Shown here one piece after another: positions 1-12,042 of a stretch of 64,000 nucleotides of DNA. Under the pieces are notes generated by a model, which was not told the origin of the DNA, searched no databases, and saw only the letters and a program-made list of their open reading frames with translations. The stretch comes from CAVWXT01 sp963759115. GTDB lineage: Bacteria; Planctomycetota; Planctomycetia; Pirellulales; Thermoguttaceae. Positions within the stretch are counted from its first letter, which is position 1, and every line of letters starts with the position of its first letter. The stretch covers positions 209,195-273,194 of the forward strand of contig CAVWXT010000008.1 in the NCBI GenBank assembly GCA_963759115.1. The letters run 5' to 3'. Position numbers and translations under genes: made by a program.

Positions 1-179
1 TGCGGAACGACGCTGGCGATGTCCGTGGAGGAATTGAAGCCCCCTCGCGATCCAACCGCCCAACGCATTGCGTGGCATCTCGGCACACGCTTGCACTTCC
101 CACGGTTCGTGCGCAGAATAGTTTGCTGAATGTGCGTCTTCGTGGCACATCACGCTGTACGTCGACAAGGAACAAAACG

Positions 180-362
180 ATGAACAGATTAACAAAGATC
201 GCTGCCATTATCTCGATCTCGCTCATCACGTACACATTGGTCGCTATTATCTCGGGAACTGGCTCAGACGCATTGCAGGTTGCGGCAGTGCTGGTTTCTG
301 CGTCCGTCGTTTTTGCGGGTGCGTTGATAGCGATCGCGATATGCGGATCAAAAGCGAAATAG
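180..362 (+). CDS. Small two-helix membrane protein, unknown function
   Basis: A 60-residue protein. I chose the ATG at 180 because the frame upstream (open from 72) reads as Arg/Ser-rich non-coding sequence, while from MNRLTKIAAI the product is almost entirely two hydrophobic stretches, about residues 6-25 and 31-55, joined by a short GTGSDALQ turn and ending in the basic tail GSKAK. It probably sits in the inner membrane as a hairpin. I recognise no family. It ends 17 bases before the NIF3-like start. Confidence 0.45.
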   Translation: MNRLTKIAAIISISLITYTLVAIISGTGSDALQVAAVLVSASVVFAGALIAIAICGSKAK

Positions 363-379
363 TCGTGAGCCATAGGACC

Positions 380-1203
380 ATGCCCACCGTCGCCGCCATC
401 GCCGCGTTTCTGGAACAACTCGCTCCCTTCCAACTGGCCGAGGAGTGGGACAACGTCGGCTTCCTGGTGGGCCATCGCGCCGAGAGCGTCGAGAAGCTGA
501 TGACCTGCTTGACGGTCACGCCCGCGAGCGCGGCCGAAGCCGTCGAAGCGGGCGTCGAACTGATCGTCAGCCATCATCCCATGCCATTCACGCCCCTGAA
601 GCGGCTGACCACGGACACGACGGTCGGCCGACTGCTCTTGGACCTGATCGCCGCACGCATTGCCGTCTATAGTCCGCACACGGCGTTCGATTCGGCCGCA
701 CAGGGGATGAACCAACGACTGGCGGCGGGCCTCGGCTTGCGTGGCATTGCGCCACTGGTTCCGCTTTCGGCGGAATGCAGCGTTCAGGAAACGCCCCCTC
801 ATGGCCGATGGGGGGCTTTGGCGTCGGCCGACGCGGTGCATTGGCCGAGGGCGTAACGCTCGGCGAACTGGCCCAGCGGCTCAAGCAGTTCCTCTCGATC
901 GAGCGGCTGCAAATGGTGGGCCAGCCGGAACAGGTCGTTCGCACGGTGGCCGTGGGCTGCGGCGCGGCCGACGAACTGCTCGATGCGGCCCGCCTCAGCG
1001 GCTGCGACGCGATGGTGTTCGGCGAGGCCCGCTTTCACACCTGTCTGGAGGCCGAAGCGGCGGGCATCGGCCTGTTGTTGCCCGGCCATTTCGCCAGCGA
1101 GCGGTTTGCCGTGGAAGCTCTGGCCGACGTGCTCGCCCGCCAGTTCCCCGACGTTCAGGTTTGGCCCAGCCGGCGGGAAAGTGACCCGATGCGGTGGGAA
1201 TGA
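380..1203 (+). CDS. NIF3/YbgI-like dinuclear metal protein, frameshifted
   Basis: Member of the NIF3/YbgI family, often labelled 'GTP cyclohydrolase 1 type 2 homolog'. Its members form ring-shaped hexamers with a two-metal site; the physiological substrate is not settled. The start at 380 gives MPTVAAIAAFLEQLAP and then WDNVGFLVG, a family hallmark. VSHHPMPF carries the metal-binding His pair. The second half, from about 790, continues in another frame with VAVGCGAADELLDAA and MVFGEARFHTCLEAEAAG, the C-terminal metal-site region. Total length of about 274 residues matches the family. One frameshift lies near 780-800, in a stretch of the gene that is otherwise well preserved, so I take it as a probable sequence error. 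Confidence 0.8.
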
Positions 1204-1212
1204 GAGGAAAAT

Positions 1213-1293
1213 GATGAATGATGAATGCTGAATGATGAATTGCCGACAATCGGCTGCCCTCGCGCGTTCATCATTCAACATTCATCATTCATC
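1213..1293. repeat. Long imperfect hairpin built from ATGATGA-type units
   Basis: Two 27-base arms (1213-1239 and 1267-1293) are reverse complements apart from one base, around a 27-base loop. The arms consist of repeated GATGAAT units. A tract of three TTCCCCC units follows at 1308-1328. It lies just downstream of the NIF3-like gene and could act as a terminator-like structure or be a dispersed repeat. It has no U-run typical of an intrinsic terminator. Confidence 0.75.
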
Positions 1294-1348
1294 ACTCCGC
1301 ATTTGCCTTCCCCCTTCCCCCTTCCCCCTTCTGGCGTAAAATAGCGGT

Positions 1349-2105
1349 ATGCATTGCCGAACGCTAACCGCCCTGCCGGTGTACAACGAGGTGGACCACG
1401 TCGCGGGGGCCATCGCCGGGGCGCTGTACTACAGCCCCGAGGTCCTGGTGGTCGACGACGGTTCGACCGACGGCACCTCCAGGCTGCTGGCCGCCCGAGA
1501 TGACATCCATCTGATCACCCACCCGCGAAACCGAGGGCTACGGCGCGGCACTCCGCTCGGCGTTCGATTTCGCCATCCGCGGCGGATACGACATCCTGGT
1601 GACCATCGACTGCGACGGCCAGCACCAGCCGCAGTTGATCCCCAACGTTTGTGGAAGCGTGTCAGGACGGCCGACGTGGACATCGTTTCCGGCAGCCGCT
1701 ATCTGCGGCGGTTTCCCGGCGACAGCGATCCGCCCGAGCAGCGCCGCCGCATCAACCAAATCATCACCGAGGAGGTCAATCGGCGGCTGGGGCTCAAACT
1801 GACCGATGCCTTCTGCGGCTTCAAGGCTTACAGTGTGCCCGCGTTGGCGAAGATCGAACTGACCGAAACCGGCTATGCCATGCCGCTGGAGTTGTGGGTG
1901 CGGGCGGCGCAACTTGGGCTGCGGATCGTCGAACTGCCGGTCCCGCTTGATCTATCTCGACGAGAAACGCTCGTTCGGCGGGGCGCTCGACGATGCCGAC
2001 ACGCGGCTGGCCGTGTATCGCCAGGTGTTGGACCGGGCGGAGGGCGCCGTGCGTTCGGGAGAACGTTTGGCCGGTGGGCTTACCCGTCGCGTGGAGAAGG
2101 TCTGA
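1349..2105 (+). CDS. Family 2 glycosyltransferase (DPM1-like), frameshifted
   Basis: GT-A fold glycosyltransferase of the dolichyl/polyprenyl-phosphate sugar transferase type. Seen: LPVYNEVDHV at the N-terminus, VLVVDDGSTDGT (nucleotide-sugar binding), IDCDGQHQP (the D-x-D-like metal site, in another frame), VSGSRYLRRF, and TDAFCGFKAY, typical of the DPM1-like branch. The gene is whole in content (about 250 residues) but broken by about three frameshifts, near 1535, 1650 and 1950. At the first, an extra G in GAGGGCTACGG explains the shift. The donor and acceptor cannot be told from the sequence. It likely acts at the cytoplasmic face of the membrane. Confidence 0.8.
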
Positions 2106-2112
2106 CTCGCTC

Positions 2113-2150
2113 CAACACGGCGGGCAAGCCCGCCGGCTAAACCGTGTTGC
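2113..2150. repeat. Palindromic repeat, copy 1
   Basis: Contains CAACACGG ... CCGTGTTG arms around a GGGCAAGCCC inner stem. The same core recurs at 62490-62519, so it belongs to a dispersed intergenic family. It directly follows the glycosyltransferase stop and may end its transcript. Confidence 0.65.
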
Positions 2151-2189
2151 TCTTCCGGCCGGTACACCGTGAGATGGCATACCAACCGC

Positions 2190-3808
2190 ATGGACTCACG
2201 CTCAAGCCAACTCTCCCGCCGACGACTCCGAGCGCCGCAAGAGGATCGCGCGGCACTGGTTGAGCCGCCGTTCGACCAAGTGCCCGATCTGGTCGACGAG
2301 AATCTTCGCATTCGGGATCAACTTCGTTATGATTTGCACGGACGCTCGCTGGCGGAAATCTCGCAACTGGCGCGGGCCGAGTTGCTGGCTGCCGCCCGGC
2401 GATGGACGGCCGCCTACCGCAACGTCCCGTCCGAGCCGCCCGATCCGCGCGGCCTGATCTATCTGGCCGGCCATCAGCCGCAGATGTTTCACCCCGGCGT
2501 GTGGTTCAAGAACTTCGCCCTGGGCGAGTTGGCTCGGCAGCACGGCGCGACGGCGGTCAATCTGATTGTCGACAACGACATGCTCTCGGACGCCTCGCTC
2601 CGCGTGCCGGGCGGATCGGTCTCCGAGCCGCACGCCGTGCAGATTCCGTTCGACCGGCCCGACCCGAAAATCCCCTACGAGGAGCGGCGGATCGAGGACC
2701 GCGAGTTGTTCGCCGGGCTTTCGCGCGGCGGGTGATCGAGCAGATTGCCCCGCTGGTGGCCGACCCCTTGATCGCGCAATACTGGCCGCTGGTTCGGGCC
2801 CGGGCGGAGCAAACCGACAACCTCGGCGCGTGCCTGGCCCAGGCGCGCCACCAGTTGGAGGGCTCTTGGGGACTGGAAACGCTGGAGGTCCCGCAGAGCT
2901 GGGTGTGTGCGGGCGAGGCGTTCCAGTGGTTCACGGCGCATTTGCTGGCCCGGCTGCCGGAGTTCCGCGCCGTTTACAACGAGGCGGTCCGCGAGTATCG
3001 CCGGGTGCATCGCATCCGCAGCCTTTCGCACCCCGTGCCCGAACTGGCCGAAGAGGGACCCTGGCTGGAAGCCCCGCTTTGGGTCTGGACGGCTGACGAA
3101 CCCCGCCGCCGGCGACTTTTTGCCCGTTCGGCCGGGGACGAAATCGTGCTTTCCGATCGGCCAATCGTGGGAGGCCCGGCTGCCGCTTCGGGCCGACGGC
3201 GACGCCGGCCGGGCGGTCGAGCGGCTGCTGGAACTCCAGCGTGGCGGCGTGCGAATTCGCTCCCGGGCACTGGTGACCACGCTTTGGGCACGGCTGGCAT
3301 TGGGCGACCTGTTCATCCACGGCATCGGCGGCGCGAAGTACGATCAGGTGACCGATCTGCTGATCGAGCGGTTTTTCGGGCTTCGCCCCACCCGGCTTCA
3401 TGGTCCTCTCGGCCACTTTGCACCTGCCCATCGAGCGGGACCGCGGGCACGGCCGACGACGCCCAGGCGATCCAGCGGGAGCTGCGCGACCTGACGTACC
3501 ATCCCGAGCGGTATCTCGACGGTTCGGAGGACGCGCCGGCCGATCTGATGGCGGCCAAGCGGCGGTGGATTGAAACGCCGCAGACGGCGGAAAACGCGCG
3601 GCAGCGCTGCCACGCCATCCGCGAGATCAACGCCGCTTTGCAGCCTTGGCTCGATGACCGGCGGCGGCGGCTGCTGGAGCGTCAGGCGGAGACGCTCCGG
3701 AGGATTCAGGCCGAGGAGGTGCTGGCATGGCGGGAATACGCCTTCTGTCTCTACCCGGAGTCGACCTTGCGCGGATTCTTGTCGGGGCTACTTCCCAAGA
3801 CGGCGTGA
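2190..3808 (+). CDS. Conserved protein with possible remote BshC similarity, frameshifted
   Basis: A protein of about 540 residues spread over three frames (shifts near 2730, 3165 and 3400). Blocks seen in order: AGHQPQMFHPGVWFKNFALG at about residue 90, NLIVDNDMLSDASLRVPGG, a helical middle (RARAEQTDNLGACLAQARHQ), GVRIRSRALVTTLWARLALG followed by DLFIHGIGGAKYDQVTDLLI, and a C-terminal coiled-coil-like stretch rich in Arg and Glu. The GHQP...VDND layout recalls the GQQPG...EDHD layout of the bacillithiol cysteine ligase BshC; that link is inference and weak. No other bacillithiol gene is nearby. It precedes the Eis-like acetyltransferase by 45 bases on the same strand, so the two may be cotranscribed. 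Confidence 0.5.
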
Positions 3809-3853
3809 AGATGGTTTGATAGCCATCGGTGCTCGCAGAAAGGATTCGCGCCG

Positions 3854-5211
3854 ATGAGCCAGGAGGTCAGTTTCATCCGCGTCGACGGACCCTCAGCCGC
3901 AGCGGGGCGCGCACCGCCGCGTGCGGCTGCCGGTGATTCGGGCGGAAGGCGGCGACCACGCGACGATCTACTATTTTCTGCAAGGCGTCTTCCAAGGGCC
4001 GTCGCGGGCGGAGTTCCACGCCGCGCTGGACGACCCGTTCTACGAGCCGTACGATCGACTTGCTGTTGCGGCAAAAGCGGCGGATCGTCGCCCACGTCCA
4101 CATCGACCCATCGGACGATGCACTTCGGCCCCGTGCAGATTCCGGCGGCGGGGTTGGGCTGGCTGGGCGTCGCTCCCGAGCACCGGCAGCAGGGTTTGGG
4201 CACCCACCTGCTCCGCGCGGCCGAGAGCCAGATGGCAGATCGGCGGCGCGCTGGTGGGAATGCTGCGGACCGCCATCCCCCGCTTCTTCCGCCGCACCGG
4301 CTGGGCACTGTGCGGCCAGGCGAGTTACCGCCGCGCCGACGCCCGGGCGCTGTTGGCCCGGCTTCTGGACCGCGGTCTGATTCCCCGCCCCCGCCGCCGG
4401 TTGCACATCCGGCCGTGGCTCCAATGGGAACAGGCGGCGCTGAAGCGGATCTACGACCAGAACGTCGAAGTCTCCCGACTCCTCCTGCGCCTACGGCTCG
4501 CTGGAACGCACCCATGCCTATTGGCATTGGCTGTTGAACCGCCACGCGTACGATCAGGTCTATGTGGCGTTGGAGGGGCCGGAACAGTTGGAACTGGGCG
4601 AGATCAGCACCCACATCGTCGGCTACGCGGTCGACGCGGGGCGAGCAGATCGTGGAGTTGATGACCGCGCCCGATCGGCCGCGGGCGGCGGCCGAATTGC
4701 TGGCCCGCTGCTGCGGCGACGCCATCGAGCACGATCGGCATTGCGTGTTGCTGCACGCGCCGCCGTCGTGCCCGCTGTTCGAGATTTTCGACGAGGCGGG
4801 GGGCTGCGGCCCGCCGCGCGCGGCGGAGCACGGCGAGGTGTACATGATGCGGTTGTTGGACCCGCTCGAAGCTGCTGCGGCGGCTGTGCGGCGAGTTCGA
4901 TCGCCGCGCGGCGGAGGCCCGGCTTGCCGCGCCGTTGGACTTGGGCCTGTTGGTCGAAGGCCAGAAGTACCAACTGGAGCTTCGGCCGGGAGGGCGTCGG
5001 CGCCACGTCGCACCGGGTCGGCCGGAGCTACCTGCGGCTGAACGTGGCCGACTTCACGCGGCTGGTGCTGGGCCAGCTCGATTGGGACGCGGCGATTGCC
5101 GACGGCCGGCTGGAATGTTCGACGGCGTTGGCCCGCGAGGCCGGCCGGGCGTTGTTCCCCTCGTTGCCGCTCTGGCGCCCGCCGTGGGACGAGTTGCCGG
5201 CAGTCGTTTAG
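3854..5211 (+). CDS. GNAT acetyltransferase of the Eis-like type, frameshifted
   Basis: About 450 residues when the frames are joined. An N-terminal GNAT half carries LGWLGVAPEHRQQGLGTHLL, the acetyl-CoA pyrophosphate loop (Q-x-x-G-x-G). A second half includes RRLHIRPWLQWEQAALKRIY and ends with VGRSYLRLNVADFTRLVLGQ ... ALFPSLPLWRPPWDELPAV. An acetyltransferase followed by a second GNAT-like and an SCP2-like segment is the Eis family layout. Eis enzymes acetylate amines such as aminoglycosides or peptides; the substrate here is unknown. An AAAGGA ribosome site precedes the ATG at 3854. At least six frameshifts break the frame (near 3910, 4060, 4130, 4240, 4490, 4640 and beyond). It converges on the transketolase gene. 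Confidence 0.65.
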
Positions 5212-5281
5212 CTGCCGCCGGCACGGCGGCCTGTTACATGACCAAGACCGACGTACTGTCGGCCGCTAAACGACTGTCGCA

Positions 5282-7343
<2,062 letters not shown>

Positions 7344-7521
7344 GATTCTCCCGTCCAGTCAAAAATCCGCGAATTGGTTAGAACGGCTAAGTGTAAGGAT
7401 TATCGGCCGGTGCGTCAACGTGCGGCGGGGCTTTCACGCCCCTACCACTTGGGTTAGAATGGCGGCCTGCAAGGCAGTCGCAGGCTGTGACCGCCACCGA
7501 CCGGCCACCCAGGGTCGAGTA

Positions 7522-10424
7522 ATGCACGAAGCACGCAAACAGCAACTCGCCGAGTTCGTCGCTTGGGTCAAACAGCACATCACGGGCGATGAGAAGGGCG
7601 AGGCCCAAATCTTCCTCGACCGGCTCTTCCAGGCGTTCGGCCTCAAGGGCGTCAAAGAGGCCGGGGCGGTGTGCGAGCAGCGGGTCAAGAACGACGCCGG
7701 CGGCACCGCCTTTGCCGATCTCGTCTGGAAACCGGTTGTGCTGATCGAAATGAAGCGTCGCGGCGAAGACCTGCGGCGACACTACCGCCAAGCCTTCGAC
7801 TATTGGACCCGCTTGGTGCCCGGCCGGCCCCGCTACGTCGTGCTGTGCAACTTCGACGAGTTCTGGGTCTACGACTTCGAGACCCAGATGGATACGCCGG
7901 TCGATCAGCTTGCGATCAAGGAGTTGCCGCTCCGTTAGGGGCCGTTGGCGTTCATGTTTCCCAACCGCGAGACGCCCACCTTCGGCAACGACCAGGAGGC
8001 CGTTACCCGTCAGGCAGCCGACCGGCTGGCGACGTGTTTCAACAAGCTCATTGCCCGCAAGGTCGAGCGGCCGCTGGCGCAGCGGTTCACCCTCCAGATG
8101 TTGGTGGCATTATTTGCAGAAGACATCGGCCTGCTGGAGCAATACTTCGTCACCCGACTGCTGGACGACTGCAAGGAGCCGCGCGACAGTTTCGATCTGT
8201 TGGGCGGGCTGTTTGCGGCCATGAACACGCCGGGCGGCATCCGCGGCGGACGTTTCCAGGGCGTCGATTACTTCAACGGCGGGTTGTTCGCCGAGCCGGC
8301 GCGGATCGAACTTTATCCCGACGAACTGGCCCAACTCAAGCAGGCCGCCAAGTCGGATTGGTCGAAGGTGCGGCCGGAAATCTTCGGCACGCTGTTCGAG
8401 CACTCGACAGAAAAGGCCGAGCGGCACGCCTTCGGGGCGCACTTCACCAGCCCGGTCGACATCATGAAGATCGTCGGCCCCACGATCGTCGAGCCGTGGC
8501 GCGAGCAGATCGAAGGGGCAAAGACGGTCAAACGGCTTGCTGGAGCTTCGCGAGCGGATGCACCATTTCACGGTGCTTGACCCGGCCTGCGGCTCGGGCA
8601 ATTTCTTGTACATCGCCTACCGCGAGTTGAAGCGGCTGGAAGCCCGCATCCACGAGCGCATCTGCGAAATGTCGGCGAAGGCCGACCCGGCGCAGCGGGT
8701 GTTCGGCTTCGTGACGGCCTCGAACTTCTACGGCATGGACATCAACCCGTTTGCCGTCGAGCTGGCGAAGGTGACGATGATGATCGCCCGGAAATTGGCC
8801 ATCGACGAGTTGCACATCACCGAACGCGCCCTGCCGCTGGATAATCTGGACGCCAATTTTACGCGTGTGCGATGCCCTGATCGACGCGGCTGGCAATCCC
8901 ACGCCGTGGCCCAAGGTCGATGTCATGATCGGCAATCCGCCGTTCTTGGGGGCCAAGCGGCTCAAGCCGGAGCGCGGGCCCGACTACGTCAACGCCATTC
9001 GCCGGGCGTATCCCGAGGTCCCGGGCATGGCTGACTACTGCGTGTACTGGTTCCGCAAGGCCCATGACCACTTGCCGCCTTGTACAGCCAAGGACCCCGT
9101 GGCGGGACGAGCGGGCCTGGTCGGCACGCAGAACGTGCGCAACAACCAGTCGCGCGTCGGGCGGCCTGGACCACGTCGTTAAGACTGGCACCATCATCGA
9201 GGCGGTCGACAACCAGCCCTGGTCGGGCGAAGCGAACGTCCATGTGTCCATCGTCGATTGGGTTAAGACGCAAGACGGGAAACTGCTGCCGGCAAAGCGG
9301 CGGCTTTGGTTCAAGGTGATCCGCCCGCGGGCGTGAAAAAGGCCCGGAAACGCGGCAGTGGGCCCGCGAGCAAGCAGTATGAACTCGACTCGCGGGAATG
9401 CCGGTTCATCAATTCGGCTCTGTCGGACAAGATCGATGTAAGCGCTGCACCGGTGTTGCCGGTTAACGCTGGCGTGTGCTACACGGGCCAGTACCCACGC
9501 CATAAGGGTTTTATGCTTACGAGTGGCGAGGCGAAATCAATGCTTCGTGCCGCCAAACGGAACCGTGAGGTGGTGTGGCCGTTCCTCGTGGGTGGTGAGA
9601 TGCTCACCATAGACGCGCCTAAGCGATGGGTGATCGATTTTCACACCATGTCCATCCTGGACGCTAGGAAGTACTCCCTGCCGTTCGCCCGTGTCGAGAG
9701 AATTGTGTTGCCCTACATTTCCGGCAAGGCCAAATTGGAACGTGAAAAGACGGGCAGAACTAGCGGACAGGACCAGAACTGGCTTCAGACATGGTGGCAG
9801 CACTTCCGGCCACGGCCGGAACTCATTGGCAAGGTGTCGGCGCTGCCGCGGTTCATCGTCTGTTCGCGTGTGACGAAACGGCCAGTGTTCGTGTTTCTGT
9901 CTCCCGCGATACGGCCCGGGGATGCGTTGTCATGCTTCGCCCTTGCCGATGACTACTCCTTCGGTATCCTGCAATCGAACGCCCATTGGCAATGGTTCGT
10001 GGCGAAGTGCTCGAAGCTGACCGAGCGGTTCCGCTACACGCCGGAATCGGTATTCGACACGTTCCCTTGGCCGCAATCGCCGACGGTGAAGCAGATCGAC
10101 GCCGTAGCTGCGTCAGGACGCGAAGTGCGTTGCGTTCGTGCTGAAGCACTGGAAAAGGTCCACGGGGGCTTGCGGGCCGTTTACCGCACGCTCGACCTGC
10201 CCGGCAAGAATCCTCTGAAAGACGCCCACGCCACGTTGGATGCGGCCGTACTGGCCGCGTACGGTTTTTCGCCCCGCAAGGACCTCTTGGCGCAACTGTT
10301 GGGGCTGAATTTCGACGTGGCCGCCCGGATCGACACCGGGCAGACGGTCACCGCCCCCGGTGTTCCGCCCGGATATCGCGATCCCGCGCGGTTGGTAACG
10401 GAAGACTGTGTGCGGGCCGACTGA
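7522..10424 (+). CDS. MmeI-like type IIL restriction-modification enzyme, interrupted
   Basis: A single-chain enzyme that both cuts and adenine-methylates DNA, of the MmeI type. The N-terminal nuclease keeps D66-X9-E76-X-K78 (DLVWKPVVLIEMK). The helical linker follows (PLAQRFTLQMLVALFAEDIG). The methyltransferase has VLDPACGSGNFLYIAYRELK (AdoMet site) and IGNPPFLGAKR (NPPF catalytic motif). The target-recognition and C-terminal parts include RYTPESVFDTFPWP. An in-frame TAG at 7936-7938 splits nuclease from methyltransferase; the frame continues as GPLAFMFPNRETP. Further frameshifts lie near 8540, 8865, 9160 and 9330. No partner restriction gene is needed in this class and none is seen. The start at 7522 (MHEARKQQLAEF) fits family N-termini. 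Confidence 0.85.
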
Positions 10425-10474
10425 GCCGGAGTAGTCTGGCCGTCGCGATTGCACGCCGGCCAAACCGTGCGAAC

Positions 10475-11134
10475 TTACCCTTCTTTCCCGTGCCGGATGA
10501 TGCGGCCCTCGGACATGTAGATCACGTCCTCGGCGATGTTCGTGGCGCAGTCGGCAATCCGCTCCAGATTGCGCGAGACGGCCAGGAGCCGCATCAGCGG
10601 GCGGACCTGCTCCGGCTCGCGGCGAATGGCTTCCTCGACCCCGACGCGAATCTCGTGCTTGATCCGGTCCACTTCGTCGTCGCGGCGGCACACGTCGGCG
10701 GCCAACGCGGCGTCCATGTTCACCAGCGCGTCGAGGCTGTCGCGCAGCATGGCCTGCGTCCTGTCCCACATGCCGGCGATGTCGAAGCGAATCTCCATCT
10801 GCGTCTCTTCGATGAAGGTGACGGCCTTGCGGGCGATGTTCACCGCCAGGTCGCCGATCCGCTCCAGGTCGTTATTGATCTTCATGGCGGCGACGATGAA
10901 CCGCAAGTCGATGGCCACGGGCTGGTGCAGGGCCAGGATCTTCAGGCACTCTTCCTCTACCTCCACCTCGCGCTGGTCGATGTCCTTGTCGCGATCCTCG
11001 ACGCTGCGGGCCAGGTCTACGTCCCGCTCCAACAGCGCCCGGACCGCCATCTGCACCTGGTCCTCGACGATCGCGCACAGGGCAAGGATGCTCTTCTTGA
11101 CGCGCTCGATTTCCCGCTGCAAGTGTACCGACAT
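10475..11134 (-). CDS. phoU: PhoU, phosphate transport regulator
   Basis: A 219-residue all-helical cytoplasmic protein that couples the Pst transporter to the PhoR/PhoB signalling pathway and represses the Pho response when phosphate is plentiful. Two PhoU repeats are visible: RFIVAAMKINNDLERIGDLA in the first and LMRLLAVSRNLERIADCATN in the second, each with the E-R-I-[AG]-D metal-binding signature. Length is typical and the frame is intact. The start follows the pstB stop by 13 bases with a GAGGAG ribosome site, so it is the last gene of the pst operon. Confidence 0.96.
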   Translation of the reverse strand: MSVHLQREIERVKKSILALCAIVEDQVQMAVRALLERDVDLARSVEDRDKDIDQREVEVEEECLKILALHQPVAIDLRFIVAAMKINNDLERIGDLAVNIARKAVTFIEETQMEIRFDIAGMWDRTQAMLRDSLDALVNMDAALAADVCRRDDEVDRIKHEIRVGVEEAIRREPEQVRPLMRLLAVSRNLERIADCATNIAEDVIYMSEGRIIRHGKEG

Positions 11135-11147
11135 GCATCGCTCCTCA

Positions 11148-12034
<887 letters not shown>

Positions 12035-12042
12035 CCGGTGCA

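Noticed and set aside
9306..10424. Separate gene for the C-terminal part of the restriction enzyme
   Set aside because: Its first codons are out-of-frame antigenic sequence of the upstream domain; the residues GVKKARKRGSG continue the recognition domain of the same enzyme after a frameshift.
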